The notes beneath the pieces are model-generated. The model searched no databases. It was not told the DNA's origin and saw nothing but the letters and a program-made list of their open reading frames with translations. Of a stretch of DNA of 56,156 nucleotides, positions 13,206 through 23,919 are shown one piece after another. The translations under genes and the position numbers were made by a program. Position 1 is the stretch's first letter; every line of letters starts with the position of its first letter. The stretch is from Bigelowiella natans CCMP2755 (taxonomy: Eukaryota > Cercozoa > Chlorarachniophyceae), in the NCBI GenBank assembly GCA_000320545.1, contig ADNK01003048.1, forward strand, positions 1 through 56,156, in the 5' to 3' direction.

Positions 13206-13309
13206 CACTACGACATGGAATGTACAAACGAATAATAACAGCCTACGTTTAGACCACTACGACATGGAATGTACAAACGATTAATAACAGCCTACGTTTA
13301 AACCACTAC
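13206..13309. repeat. Tandem duplication, 49-bp unit, two copies plus a partial third
   Basis: Units at 13206-13254 and 13255-13303 differ at about two bases and are followed by the start of a third copy (cactac). They lie in the divergent spacer upstream of the glycosyltransferase-like gene's start codon, so they could sit in its promoter. No function is visible. Confidence 0.9.
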
Positions 13310-13342
13310 GACTTCGAGACATCATCATCTTAATCTCTTAAT

Positions 13343-13558
13343 CTAGTACGCTCGTATACTAAAATAGAAACGTTCTTGGGAATCGAATTCAATTAGATCT
13401 AGAGCAAGCACCATTGCCATTCTTCCAAGCCGCGGTGGTTGATGATGTGGGATGGCAAACATGATGAAATCAATCCCTCCCAAATCGATTTTCCCGCCAA
13501 CCAAGTGTAAATCAACGTCCAGGCGCTGAACGAGCTGGATGATATGGGATTGGCCCAT
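13343..13558 (-). pseudogene. SAR1/ARF-like small-GTPase fragment, degenerate
   Basis: A 71-codon open frame reads KIDLGGIDFIMFAIPHH, then QPPRLGRM, then LDLIEFDSQERF. This lines up with the switch II region and the following strand of SAR1/ARF GTPases (iGnikFttfDlGGH..aRr.W ... vDa.D.eRf). The catalytic DxGG is replaced (FAIPHH), and I could not find a P-loop exon or an NKxD exon. The resemblance comes from my memory of the family and is weak. It faces away from the ARF-like fragment at 13684, 125 bp off. It could be a relic, a pseudo-GTPase exon, or coincidence. Confidence 0.3.
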
Positions 13559-13669
13559 CCCAGAAAACGCGTCGTTGTCGAGTCACTAGGTCACATGCCC
13601 CCGACCCAATTGGCTACACTGATGATGAGCATTGATCGAATGAAAGACAAACCTATGTAGGACCAACAG

Positions 13670-14618
13670 AAAGAGGAAACGATGCTTACAATTTCCTCAA
13701 AATACTCGGCGAATACGGCCCTCCACTCGCCGTTCGGACGAACCTAAACTGGTCCAAGCTCTCATACGTCAATGCCGATTTCGTGTGCTGGCGATTCCGG
13801 AAAGGCCTCGCCTTGAGGGTTGTCCAGAATGGAGAAAAATGCGACGCCATGGTGTTTTTGATCAGCTCTGTGCTTTCACCGAACTCTCTCGCAGAGTGCA
13901 AAAAGGATTTCATGAGGATCTGGAATGCTGGGCTGAAAAATGCTCCTAACACAGCCATGTTGTTTCTGCTCGACAAGCTTGACACGAGGGGTGCCATGAA
14001 CCCGAAAGACATCGTGGAACACGTGCTCGGTTTCAGAGCAGAAACGAAGGCTGACAACGGGGATAATCACGGTAAAGACAGCGCGCGGAGCTATCGGTTC
14101 TTGTTGCGTGATAAATGCATGTTCTTAGGAAACTGTAGGTTCAAATACGGACTTGGGACGCGTGTGCAGGCGATGGGAATCAATTTGCTGAGGTTTAGGA
14201 GCTTCGGTACCCAACAATGCATTTCATCGCCCAAGCTAGCAAGCCTGCAGCCAAGCCGCTTTTTGCAGACATTCTTTCAACCTAATTTTTGACCTAAATA
14301 AACTACTGCATGCACTGCACATGATGGACACATGCAGGCTTGCGACGCGCAATGGATTGGCTGTCGAGTGCGGCAGGGGTCGAACACGATATCGAAGAGT
14401 CCCCAGATCTCATGCTGGAGTGCGACAGGAAGGCTAAGATCGATCAGGTGCTAAGAACATGTTTATCGCCAACGCTTTCGATGCTCATTCCGTCTGTGCA
14501 CCGGGCTTTGGGCAGCACCAAATACGAGCCGATTTTCCGAGCCCCCTCCTCGCGTGCGGGGAGACGCAGTGCACCGATGCCAGTAGCCAATAGCACTTTC
14601 ATTGTTGATTCAGAATGA
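13670..14618 (+). CDS. ARF-like pseudo-GTPase, 5' partial
   Basis: Exon 1 begins after an acceptor near 13668 and runs to a donor at 14134. Exon 2 is 14338-14618 with a TGA stop, and the junction is in phase. The exon-1 frame reads L(S)YVNADFVCWRF, then CDAMVFLISSVLSPNSLAE, then LLDKLDTRGAMNPKDI. This follows ARF family order: yknv.f.vWDvGGq, D..ifvvDs.D..R..e, and fANKqDlpgAm...i. Exon 2 opens with RRAMDWLSS, matching the ARF C-terminal glDWLs helix, then adds ~75 residues with no match. The G3 WDxGGQ motif has become WRFRKG and the G4 NKxD has become LDKLD, so GTP hydrolysis looks impossible. No P-loop exon was found upstream. It is a pseudogene or a nucleotide-free ARF relative. Confidence 0.5.
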
Positions 14619-15745
14619 ACATGCAACACAGTGCGTGTTGTTACTTGTGCACAGGGACACATGTTTCCATGTGTGAGACGGATGTAATGAAGTGACAAAA
14701 TCTTTTCAATGGTCATCCTAATGTAGCTATGCAAAGCTGCGGCTACAGCGCTTAGCTAGCTTAGGTTCAGTCCACTTGTCTTGTCCATTGCTGTGTTCCA
14801 TGCATTTGAAAGCATCTGCATCCTGTCGTCGATGTCGTGCGGCACGTGTAGCGGTCCGTGCCTCTTTTTCAGGTTCAGTCAGTCGTTCCGTCTCATCGTT
14901 CCGATTCATGATGGCATTCAATTGGTTTCGTAGTCTGAGCTGTTGGTGTTTGATGCATGCCGCACATTCTAGCATTGCTATAGCAGATCGGAGGAGGCTG
15001 GTCCATGCTAGCATCATGCTTCCGTTACACCGCCGTGTCCACGTGTGTCAACTGCTGTCACATGCTCTGGCGGATGCTGCTGATTATAATGCAATGAGCA
15101 CATTGCAACAGATCAACGCAAAGTGTGTCCGTTGCGGTGCTGCTGGATGCTGCGCCCTTCGATTTGTCGAAAGTTTTGATCATTGCGCCAACACATCTGC
15201 ATTGCACAGTTGGACCTAGCTAGCTAGAGACAGCTCTAGAGCTACGTAGCAGTTATGTGAGGATGATCATTGAACAATGAATTCAATTTGATTGATTGCA
15301 TCCATCTCACCTCCGTCTCGCCCTTCTAGCAAGCTGTAGCAGCAGCTAGCTAGCCTGTGCTAGTGTGCAGGAGCGAGCTGCAAGTGGGTCCCATGTTGCA
15401 ACTCCATCAAATTGGCGATTCCAACAATGATGTTGCATTGCTCATTCCAGTGTTGTTTGCGCCCATGCGCTGCGCTTCATTCGTGCATTCTGGCAGCATT
15501 CACTTAGCGTTTTGGAAAAATGGAATTGGGTGAAAAACTCCAGGCTAGCAGGAACGCTACGCCACAATGACACTTTTTGCACCAAGACGATTTTTTTGTC
15601 CACGCACATATGCGCAGCCACAATTGCCAAGCTAGCAAGTTACTACAAACTGTAGCTCCAGGAGACACAATTTTCTTCTGCTCAGTGCAATGCCATCAGC
15701 AGTGGGGGTAAATACGATGATGTGCACATTGCGTTCTCAACGTGT
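14619..15745. other. Convergent intergenic island (CTAG/TGCA-rich)
   Basis: This lies between the ARF-like stop and the stop of the RPGRIP1L-like gene. It is rich in gctagc, catgc and ctagct words with no microsatellites. A motif near 15265-15310 (gatgatcattgaacaatgaa, then tcaatttgattgattgcatc) reappears in altered form at 23811-23860. I see no gene. Confidence 0.7.
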
Positions 15746-18694
15746 TCAATAAGAAGTTTTAGCAGCAAAAATAGACCATTTAACCTTTATGCGAGAAGAA
15801 CCCAACACATCGGACTTCCTGCTACCACTGCTACCCTCTGTTATGAGATCCTGATTTATTACTACTGGAAGGTTAAACAGATCTTCTTCTCCTGAATCAC
15901 CAACACCTTTTCTCGTAAGGAACGTCAAGGGCATGCGTATCACCCCAACTATGCTAGGTTGATTGTCTTCTATTGCATGCAGGGTTAGAGTTAAGAATAA
16001 GGAACTACTACTTGAACTAATACTGGTACCAATAGGAGGGGGATTATTAGCTGGGTCTTTATCGTCGTCGTCGTTGCCATCATAGTCATAAAAGTATGCC
16101 GATTTTCTGTCTTCATTCAGTAACTCAAAGCTCCATTTGCCGTTTTCTTCTCTTTCTTGTTGATTGATTCGGGAGGGTAACAAAGCAGGACAGGATGCAC
16201 TAATACTTGCTATTGTATCTGGATCGAATCCTTGTGATGATACCTCTTCATTCTCATCAATTGAATAATTTCGGTGAAGATCTATCTCGATAAGAGCACG
16301 CTTAGGTACGAATGAGTTGCTTTCTGTAAGACTTCTTACAGAATTGCTATTCTTACTACGATCATCCCTTCTTTTTCTACTACTATTGGCAGGTAAGTGT
16401 CGTTTCTTGTCCAAATGCTTCTTATCACTGTCACCATTAGCAAACACAAGCTGCTGCTTCTCAGTGGGAGGGGAAAGTCCAGGCAAGGGCCAAAGAGATG
16501 CTATATGATAATCAAGAATACCAATAACATCCTGTGCCTCTCTTCTTCTACCACCACCATCATCACCATCTTTAGCCAGCACATGAGCGCTGCTAGCAAC
16601 AATTTGACAGCTTCCAGAGAGAGAACCAGTAGGATTCATGAGTAGGCCTTTTGCTGGAATTTTGGCAATACCTAGCGTGGCCATATTTGTTTGCTTGCCG
16701 TCATCGGTTTCATAATCATCATCATCGCTATAATATCTTGAATCTTGATCATCATCGTCAGCCTGCACTAACAGCTCCACCATAATTTCAGCTGTTTGGA
16801 GGGCATTTATAAGAACTGCATCCGTTTTAACCCGATATTGCACAGTCAAGTTGTATTCTGGCGTTTTTCCTCCAACTAAATGAGAATGTTCTGGAGCAAA
16901 TGTCATAAAGTCTGTGGTGATACAAGTTAAGAGGTCGTCTCCAAACCCCTTAGTATTTTGGATGGTAGCTCGCATAATTCTAACGGAAATGATATTCTCG
17001 ATAACATTGGCTGACACTGGTGCTGACACTATGGGAGAAGGCAGTGATGGTGCTTCAATCCCAATGTTTTGCTCTGCTCTTCTTCGGTTCTTTACCAGAG
17101 CAGATGTGATTGAGAACATCGATGATGCAACAGAAGCGTTGTCTTCATTGAACGGTACGAGCAACGATGACTTCTTCGCTTCTGCCAGTAAGACCTTGAG
17201 TCTTTCAATTTCGGCATCCTTTGATGCTACCTCAGACTTCTGGTCGTCGATCGTACGTTGTTGAATGACAAGAAGCTTCCGCTTCGATTTGAGCTCCAGC
17301 GACAGTTCTTGATATCTCGCTTCTAAGCCATGAAGCTCTTTTTGCATACGAGGGTCTGCTGCTGCTGTTGAGCCAGTGTCGATACCATATACGCTTGATG
17401 GATTATCTCGTCGTCTCCTGACAATCTCAAGAGCGGCCTGCAGATCTTTGACATCGACGGCATTGGTCCCGAAAGTGCCATGGCCTTCCAGGATGGCAAT
17501 TCTTTCCTTCAAACCACCAAGTTGCTGTTTTGCAGAAAGAAGAAGGTCTTGCGTGTTGAGATGAACAAGCCTGTATTTTTCCTTGGCTTCCTTCTCATCT
17601 TCTACCTGAATCTTCAGTGCGCGACATTCCCTTCGCGTTTTTTGCAGTTCTTCTATTGTCTCATCTAGCATTCTTTTTGCCTTTACTTCCTTTGCTTGAT
17701 GTTTGGTGATCATGTCTTGGATTCTCTTCTCTTCCAATCTATCGCCTCGGAGAGCACTGGTATGCAAAGATTCTAGACGTCGAGCAAGCTCTTCCTTTTC
17801 TGCTCTTGTGTCGCCTAACATAGCTTCAAGTGCTGTCACATGATGGCTCTGCATTTCGTAGTTCTTGATATCACGACTATACTTAAGCAGCTTTTCTTTT
17901 GCAAGTAGCAATTGGTCTCTTTGGCGTTTGCACTGTTGGACTGCTTGTATTTGAATCTGTTTCTCAGCTCGCACACTCACTCGAAGTTGTTGGAAGTGAG
18001 ACTGTAACAATGATATTTTGGCCTTTTTCTCACGAAGTTGCTCCCATAGCATTTCGATTTCCTTAACATTCCTTTCCTTCTCTGACTTGAGACTCTCAAT
18101 CTCTTTTAGCTGCACGATGCCCTTGTCGTGTATAATTTGTGTATTCAGGTCACTATATCTTTTCTCAGTTTGAATTTCTTTTGTCATGATTATTTCTTTT
18201 GCCCTTCCTGGACGGAAGCTCTTGTTACCCCCTCCTTTGCTACCTTGATTGTGTTTCCCCTCTAATGTCGTGAGCGACAACGAGGTTGTCTCTGAATCTG
18301 CTGTTGCCGCCGCTGCTACGATAGGCGCACGATTCTGTTCATCTTGTATGCTATCGTCAGCAGTGTCGGTTTTTAAAGCTTGTACAAGCAGTTGGAGATT
18401 TTGCTTGGTGGCTGACAAGCTTCCCTCCCCTCTGTTCGACGGCAACTTTGGACCGATTCGTGATGAAGACGCGTCATCCCTTCTCTTTTTCCTTCCGTCT
18501 AGATCTTGAGGTTCCCTATGTGAGAAAAGATCTCTTCCATTTGCCAGTCGCTTAGTATCCCTCATATACCGAGTTTTAAGCTTCTTATAGCGCGTTCGAA
18601 TCTCCTCGTTCTCCTTCAAAAGGTTGATCTGGCGACTGCGAAACCTAAGAACTTGGTCTTCAAGCCGTCTAGCTTTTACGTTTTTGGGGTCCAT
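15746..18694 (-). CDS. RPGRIP1L: RPGRIP1L/fantom-like ciliary transition-zone protein, intronless
   Basis: A single uninterrupted 982-codon frame. Residues ~1-510 are near-continuous coiled coil with heptad charge patterns. At ~570-655 lies the distinctive RPGRIP1 N-terminal C2 domain: TTDFMTFAPEHSHLV, then TPEYNLTVQYRVKTDAVLI and TAEIMVELL. In the family this reads fF.tfet.lv.g..P.YnfTsqY.v..Dd.fL.yLq...l.lel. A second C2-like block (SLFLTLTLHAIED, then VIRMPLTFL) lies near ~880-950. RPGRIP1L (NPHP8) anchors the Y-link/transition-zone module at the base of cilia and flagella. Human RPGRIP1L is longer (about 1,300 aa), so the C-terminal RPGR-interacting part appears reduced. The start is the first ATG of the frame. 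The absence of introns is odd beside its neighbours. Confidence 0.85.
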   Translation of the reverse strand: MDPKNVKARRLEDQVLRFRSRQINLLKENEEIRTRYKKLKTRYMRDTKRLANGRDLFSHREPQDLDGRKKRRDDASSSRIGPKLPSNRGEGSLSATKQNLQLLVQALKTDTADDSIQDEQNRAPIVAAAATADSETTSLSLTTLEGKHNQGSKGGGNKSFRPGRAKEIIMTKEIQTEKRYSDLNTQIIHDKGIVQLKEIESLKSEKERNVKEIEMLWEQLREKKAKISLLQSHFQQLRVSVRAEKQIQIQAVQQCKRQRDQLLLAKEKLLKYSRDIKNYEMQSHHVTALEAMLGDTRAEKEELARRLESLHTSALRGDRLEEKRIQDMITKHQAKEVKAKRMLDETIEELQKTRRECRALKIQVEDEKEAKEKYRLVHLNTQDLLLSAKQQLGGLKERIAILEGHGTFGTNAVDVKDLQAALEIVRRRRDNPSSVYGIDTGSTAAADPRMQKELHGLEARYQELSLELKSKRKLLVIQQRTIDDQKSEVASKDAEIERLKVLLAEAKKSSLLVPFNEDNASVASSMFSITSALVKNRRRAEQNIGIEAPSLPSPIVSAPVSANVIENIISVRIMRATIQNTKGFGDDLLTCITTDFMTFAPEHSHLVGGKTPEYNLTVQYRVKTDAVLINALQTAEIMVELLVQADDDDQDSRYYSDDDDYETDDGKQTNMATLGIAKIPAKGLLMNPTGSLSGSCQIVASSAHVLAKDGDDGGGRRREAQDVIGILDYHIASLWPLPGLSPPTEKQQLVFANGDSDKKHLDKKRHLPANSSRKRRDDRSKNSNSVRSLTESNSFVPKRALIEIDLHRNYSIDENEEVSSQGFDPDTIASISASCPALLPSRINQQEREENGKWSFELLNEDRKSAYFYDYDGNDDDDKDPANNPPPIGTSISSSSSSLFLTLTLHAIEDNQPSIVGVIRMPLTFLTRKGVGDSGEEDLFNLPVVINQDLITEGSSGSRKSDVLGSSRIKVKWSIFAAKTSY

Positions 18695-19782
18695 CTATGA
18701 CACTGAACCACCCAGGTAACCGAAGCAATAACTTTCAAAAGGAAGTAGTTCCGAGCTGCTTGAGCACAGGATTATTCTTCAATGCGTCATCACCTTTAGA
18801 ATATTAAAAAGACAATGGATAATTAGAACTCGGAAAAACACTAACCAGACGATGGCTACTTTGTTAGTCCTTACTTTAAGATTCCTCTGCCATTTGGGGG
18901 GGGGCGTGCGAAAAAGAAGTTTCGTTGACAACGGGTGTGAGCTATTATTACCCTATAGTTTTGTGATTTTTTCAGACATAAATTATATGGTAATTAATCG
19001 TGTAAAATTGGATGGATGTGGTGCGTCCATAATGTTGACGATGATGATTACATTCGTATCGTATAAAGTGTCTTGATTAAATCAGATATTTCTTCGATGA
19101 AATTCCATGGAATTATACCAATAATTATAACAGTACTTGGAACAAGCATTTAAAAAACATTTTTCTAACGGTACTTTCACTAGTGACTACTTAATGAGCA
19201 AATCCGTCTCGATCCTGGCGAATTCACATCTACGACATCGAGCATACTTTGTCTCCATACTCGAAATGTCGACATCCCGATTCTCTGCTTTTATCAGCTT
19301 GGACCCATGACGCAGAAGATAAATCTCATGTGTTATCAGCGTCGTTAAACTGATGTCGGAGAACGTGGGCAAATTCCAGAATCCTCCCCCCCCCCTATCT
19401 CCGACAAACGGCCGGATGACTTCTACATAAGTCAAAATGATGAGAGAATCTAAAGGAAAGGGGCATAGCACAATCGATGACGATTTCTTTTCTGAGGCAA
19501 GAGCCCCACAGCTAGGATTACCATTGAAGACCCCAGTCACTAACAGCTTCGACACCTTCCGAAGGTGATGGTGGCTTCCATCACACACTGCTGCTGCTGC
19601 TGCTGCGGCTACATTTTGACAAAGATGATAACACAAGAAAGATTAAGAAGTCCTCGTCGTCTTCAACGATAGTTATGTATAGAGGCGAGAAACTATTGGG
19701 AGGAAGTTAGCCTGCAGTCAATACTAGAATCAAAGAAGGTTGCCTCCTCCTCTCTAAACAGCCATCCTTTATATTCCTTCAG
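18695..19782. other. Divergent intergenic region / undefined 5' exons
   Basis: This lies between the RPGRIP1L-like start (-) and the first recognised hydrolase exon (+). The hydrolase must have at least one earlier exon here, because its first recognised exon starts in phase 2. I could not fix it: an ATG at 19674 (MYRGEKLLGG) is a candidate but its splice phase fails. The minus-strand ORF 19187-19636 is low-complexity (poly-Ala) and unconvincing. Unlike the convergent spacers, there are no GCTAGC clusters. Confidence 0.5.
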
Positions 19783-20252
19783 ATACCGGGAAGTATCATG
19801 TTCATCACACCACGACGATGTGGGGAATGTCAGAGTGTTATTTATTCACGGGATGCAAGCTGATCCTAATCAATACAAAGCCCAGGTATACCACTACAAG
19901 ATTATGATCATGATCAAATCTTAATGTGAATGATAATCATCTTGAATATGTTCCTTCAGGTTGTTGCTGAAGCCGGTTTTAATCTTTTGGCACCTGATAT
20001 GGGGTGGGTTCTAATTGTTGAAATAGTGTGATGCCGTTGACGGTATAATGCCCTGTCTTATTTATCAGGACGAAATGGTTGTGCCTTGGTTCTCTATTTG
20101 CATTCGCAGCGATACTAGCGCTCATTGTGGTGCTCGGCCATACAGTCTATGAGAGGTGCTAGTACCACCAAGACGACGACGACGACGATGACGACTTTGA
20201 GTCACAACGTGCCCTGCATTTTCCAAATAGAATATACAATTCTACACAAGAA

Positions 20253-20290
<38 letters not shown>

Positions 20291-20717
20291 TTTTCTTTAT
20301 GTGTGTTCTTGTTCGTGTGTGTATGTATGTAGTGGATATATCTATGTGCATCAGCTGGTATTATTGTAAAAAATGGAAAATGAGATTTTTATGATTCAGA
20401 TCATGTTATATTTTTATTGTTACAAGGACAAGGAAGAATTCTCCAAACGTGAAATACATAGGTTGGACACTCTATGCAATTTTTGCTATCATCAGCATCT
20501 ACCTGGTAATAAATACAGCAGTTGCCTAAAAGGCAACGAATAATCATTTCGTGACGACTGAACTGGAAATAGTTACTATTCGATAGAAGTGACGATTAGA
20601 TGATGATGATGATGATGATGATGATGAGTATGGCGGTCATGCTTTGGATTAGTGATGGTGCAGTAGTGCGCAATGCAGTGGTGGTGGGAAAGAGCAGAGT
20701 GTGGAGAAGTAAGAGTA

Positions 20718-20751
<34 letters not shown>

Positions 20752-21818
20752 GTTATTATTATTATCACTTGAGATTCTGATTGAAGTGAGCGACATGCCA
20801 TATTTTTGAATTCGAGATTAGAAGTAGGTATTGTTGTTCTTGACTGACGATATTGGTTTTGTGCTGTTCAGTTTAATGTAGCTAATGCGTATGTATGGCA
20901 CGCGAAGTTCCATCAATGTGTGAAGCAGGTGTATAATTTTAGATTCACCGAAACGAAGAAGAGCCACCCAACACACAGAGAGAGAGAGGGAGAGGGGGGG
21001 GGGCTACGTATTACTATTATCAACTCAGTAAATACACTCTATAATAGTGGTGTTTAAGTTATGATACAAACATAGTGAAGAGAAGAAGTCGAGGAGGAGT
21101 TGTTTATGTTTTCCGGCACTTAAATTTAATAATTCGTTCCCCTGACACTGTTGATTATTTCTACACGCACAAGATGAGAAGGAATATCTTGGATCATAGC
21201 CCTCATGCTATTGTCGCATCCTCTTTTGGAGCTGCTGTTACGGTAATCATCGAAGGATGTTGTGATCTGTGATATGAATGGGGTCAGTGAATGGGGTCAC
21301 ATTCCAGGAGCTTTCTCACGATGACGACGATGATAATGGTGGTTATGGATGGGCAGGTTGAATTAATGAATCAAGGTCACTGGAGAGGGGCTACAATCCT
21401 CCTGAGGTAGGTTTTGCCCAACACTACTTCATATGGATTCAGAGCGTGTGATACAAACCATAATATGAAACATTGATGTCGTGATAGATATTATCACACT
21501 AAGTATTATTATCATCATATTGTTAGTCCTGCTGTTGATCGTGTGCATCGCATGATTGTCCGGGGAGGCCCTGATAGCAGCTTGCCAAACATTCCAGGTA
21601 GTAATAGTGATGTTAGCAATGACGATAATGATGAAAATAATAATAGTAATAATAATAGTAGAAATGAGATACTACTACTCTCTCACGAATGGTATATGAC
21701 ACGAATGGTGTGTGAAAGCTGTTCATGGAGTCGGCGTGAGTATAATCCATGGCCATGGCGATTGGATTGCTCCTTTCAAAGATTCACTGAGACTATTTAG
21801 GTCAAGTAGTAGTGTAGT

Positions 21819-21856
<38 letters not shown>

Positions 21857-22336
21857 TGGAAGAAGATGATGATAATGATAATGATGATGATGATGATGAT
21901 AGTCTGTAGTAGTAGCAGCACTAGTTAGGAGCTTAAGTTAAACATGATGAGCGGTGTTAAGCATTCTCTTTTGGTAGCAATGCTAATGTCCCTGTCACCA
22001 TCTCACCATTCAGTGATAGCAAAAGTGTTGGGCAATTTATAGACGCAGGAAGGTCTGCATATTAGTAATAATAGTCCTGATGAACGATGACGGTGATAAT
22101 GAGGAGGAGAGCATATGACGTATTTGTAGAGAGTGTGGGTGATAGAGGTAATGCTTTGAAACGACAGTGCTCATCTGATAGTAGTAGTAGTAGTAGTAGC
22201 AGTAGTAGTAGTAGGTAATAGTGGTGGTGGCAGTAGTATTGTTATCACCTAATTTATTCTACTATTATCAATTAATAATAGGGATGGTCATTTCTTGAGT
22301 TCATGGAATGATCCCATGGTATTGTTAAAAATATAG
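19783..22336 (+). CDS. Alpha/beta hydrolase with two internal transmembrane segments (5' partial model)
   Basis: Exons 19783-19885, 19960-20003, 20069-20155, 20427-20515, 20872-20928, 21081-21242, 21357-21406, 21527-21597, 21719-21800, 21978-22052 and 22282-22336 join with every phase consistent. Fold landmarks in order: VRVLFIHG (strand 3 and oxyanion loop), FNLLAPDMG (strand 4), IVASSFGAA (nucleophile elbow; A-S-S-F-G in place of GxSxG), ATILLSPAV, IIHGHGDWIAPF (acid-loop region), and RDGHF (catalytic His). Between strand 4 and the elbow are two strongly hydrophobic stretches, LGSLFAFAAILALIVVLG and YIGWTLYAIFAIISIYL, each on its own exon. Such an insertion is unusual. The protein is probably membrane-bound; the substrate is unknown. 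The C-terminus reads through 22317 to a TAG. The N-terminus is not resolved. Confidence 0.75.
20255..20288. repeat. (CT)n microsatellite
   Basis: About 17 ct units lie in the 20156-20426 intron of the alpha/beta hydrolase gene. Confidence 0.95.
20719..20765. repeat. (ATT)n microsatellite
   Basis: About 15 att units with one tgtt interruption lie in the 20516-20871 intron of the hydrolase gene. The long Leu and Asn ORFs over it are repeat artefacts. Confidence 0.95.
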
Positions 22337-22371
<35 letters not shown>

Positions 22372-22756
22372 GTGATGATGTTTCGATGCTGGATACGATT
22401 CAGCAATCAAACAGGCAACTGATTCTATGACCATGAATGAAAATATGTAGCTGTTTGCTACAAACTATTTAAGCATGCAAGTATATTCACTGTTCATCGC
22501 CGTTATATTGTGTGCTATTGCTATCATTATTGCTACAACCATATACGATGCTCACGTGAAGCCTGTTCGGGATATTTTCCTCTTTTAACATTTTTGTATC
22601 TATCTTTAGGATATGCTCGGTCTTGTATGTGATACAATAGAATTCGCAGCTGCAGGTTCGCTCTTCTTGCTATAATACCTACTTCCCTGTTCCGTAAGAT
22701 TTGAAAAATATTGACACAAATAATCCCGATAAAAATTAGGCCAGCGACTTTCTCCA

Positions 22757-23140
22757 ATGAAAACGATGTTCAAAGCAAATAGTGGGGAGGGCTCTCCAAT
22801 GTATAGTTTCCCATCAAAAAGGAATAATGTCAATGAAAAGGTAACAACTCGGCACCTTGAGTTGGAGATAAGAATCAGAAAATACATAATACCTCTCATC
22901 AGAACGCTAGGGCTAGCAATGAATTGGAAGATTATCTCAGCGTTGATGATGCCATCTTAAAGGCAGATGGCAGTAGCCATTGTAACAGCAAGAAAGGTCT
23001 TCTCTACATATTCTACTACTACTCAAATCAAATTGCATTCTGCTAATATCTTTTCATGTATTACATATACCTATACCGATTTATACATATGTATAAATTT
23101 TTGATTATACACACTATACACACATGTGTGTTATATGTGT

Positions 23141-23184
<44 letters not shown>

Positions 23185-23444
23185 TATATTCAACATGTAT
23201 TTGATCTATGTAACATTTTCCATCACCAAGCGATTTTCATTACAAATTTGTCGTTGAAAATTACCTGCAGCTGTATGGCCGACTCATCAAAAAGGATTAC
23301 AAAGGCGAACAGTCAGAGGTATCTAATTTATGGACGTTACGTGCAGCACCAGATTGCCTCTATTTACTGCTATCGTTTCTTTTTCTTTGTTTCTTCAATA
23401 ATTGGCAGCAATTTGATAGCATTTGGAAAATGGGACACTCTTGA
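22757..23444 (+). CDS. Small hypothetical protein, tentative four-exon model
   Basis: Candidate exons 22757-22840 (ATG start; ANSGEGSPMYSFPSKRN), 22903-22996 (ELEDYLSVDDAILKADG), 23231-23318 (FHYKFVVENYLQLYGRLIKKD) and 23409-23444 (QFDSIWKMGHS, then TGA). The first two and last two join in phase. Exon 2 ends in phase 1 while exon 3 expects phase 2, so a small exon is missing between 22997 and 23230 or one boundary is wrong. The frames look like real, mostly helical and acidic protein rather than repeat. I do not recognise the family. Confidence 0.45.
23146..23182. repeat. (GT)n microsatellite
   Basis: About 18 gt units, preceded by imperfect gtat/tgtg runs, in the presumed intron of the small gene at 22757-23444. 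Confidence 0.95.
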
Positions 23445-23875
23445 TGTTGGTCTCCGTCGCTATAGCACACAAGAACAACGTCTTCACTATCACAATATTA
23501 CCAGCAGTCACGCAGATTGACCGATGCATTGAGAGATTTGTAGTGATCGACTATATGTGCACTGTATGTACACATTCTATGCACACAATCATCGCAATAT
23601 CTCGGGTATCTGAACATATATCTAGCAATTATAAATTTAGCGTCGTACATGCTGTTTATACGTACGCGCATGTCCACTAAGATGTGTGTAGTGATGAAGA
23701 CCAACAGATTCAACATTAGCGCTGTAGCTACTGCATTGCACAGCTACAATACGTATATATCATATATCTTATATATATTATATATACTGTGTCTACAATA
23801 GCTACACGGGGATGACCATTATTGAACAAATTTAATTTGATTTATTACACCCGTCTTGCATGTGTATCGTACGAT

Positions 23876-23919
<44 letters not shown>

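Noticed and set aside
19187-19636. 149-codon minus-strand ORF with poly-Ala
   Set aside because: Low complexity, no recognisable domain, and it lies in the spacer where the hydrolase 5' exons should be.
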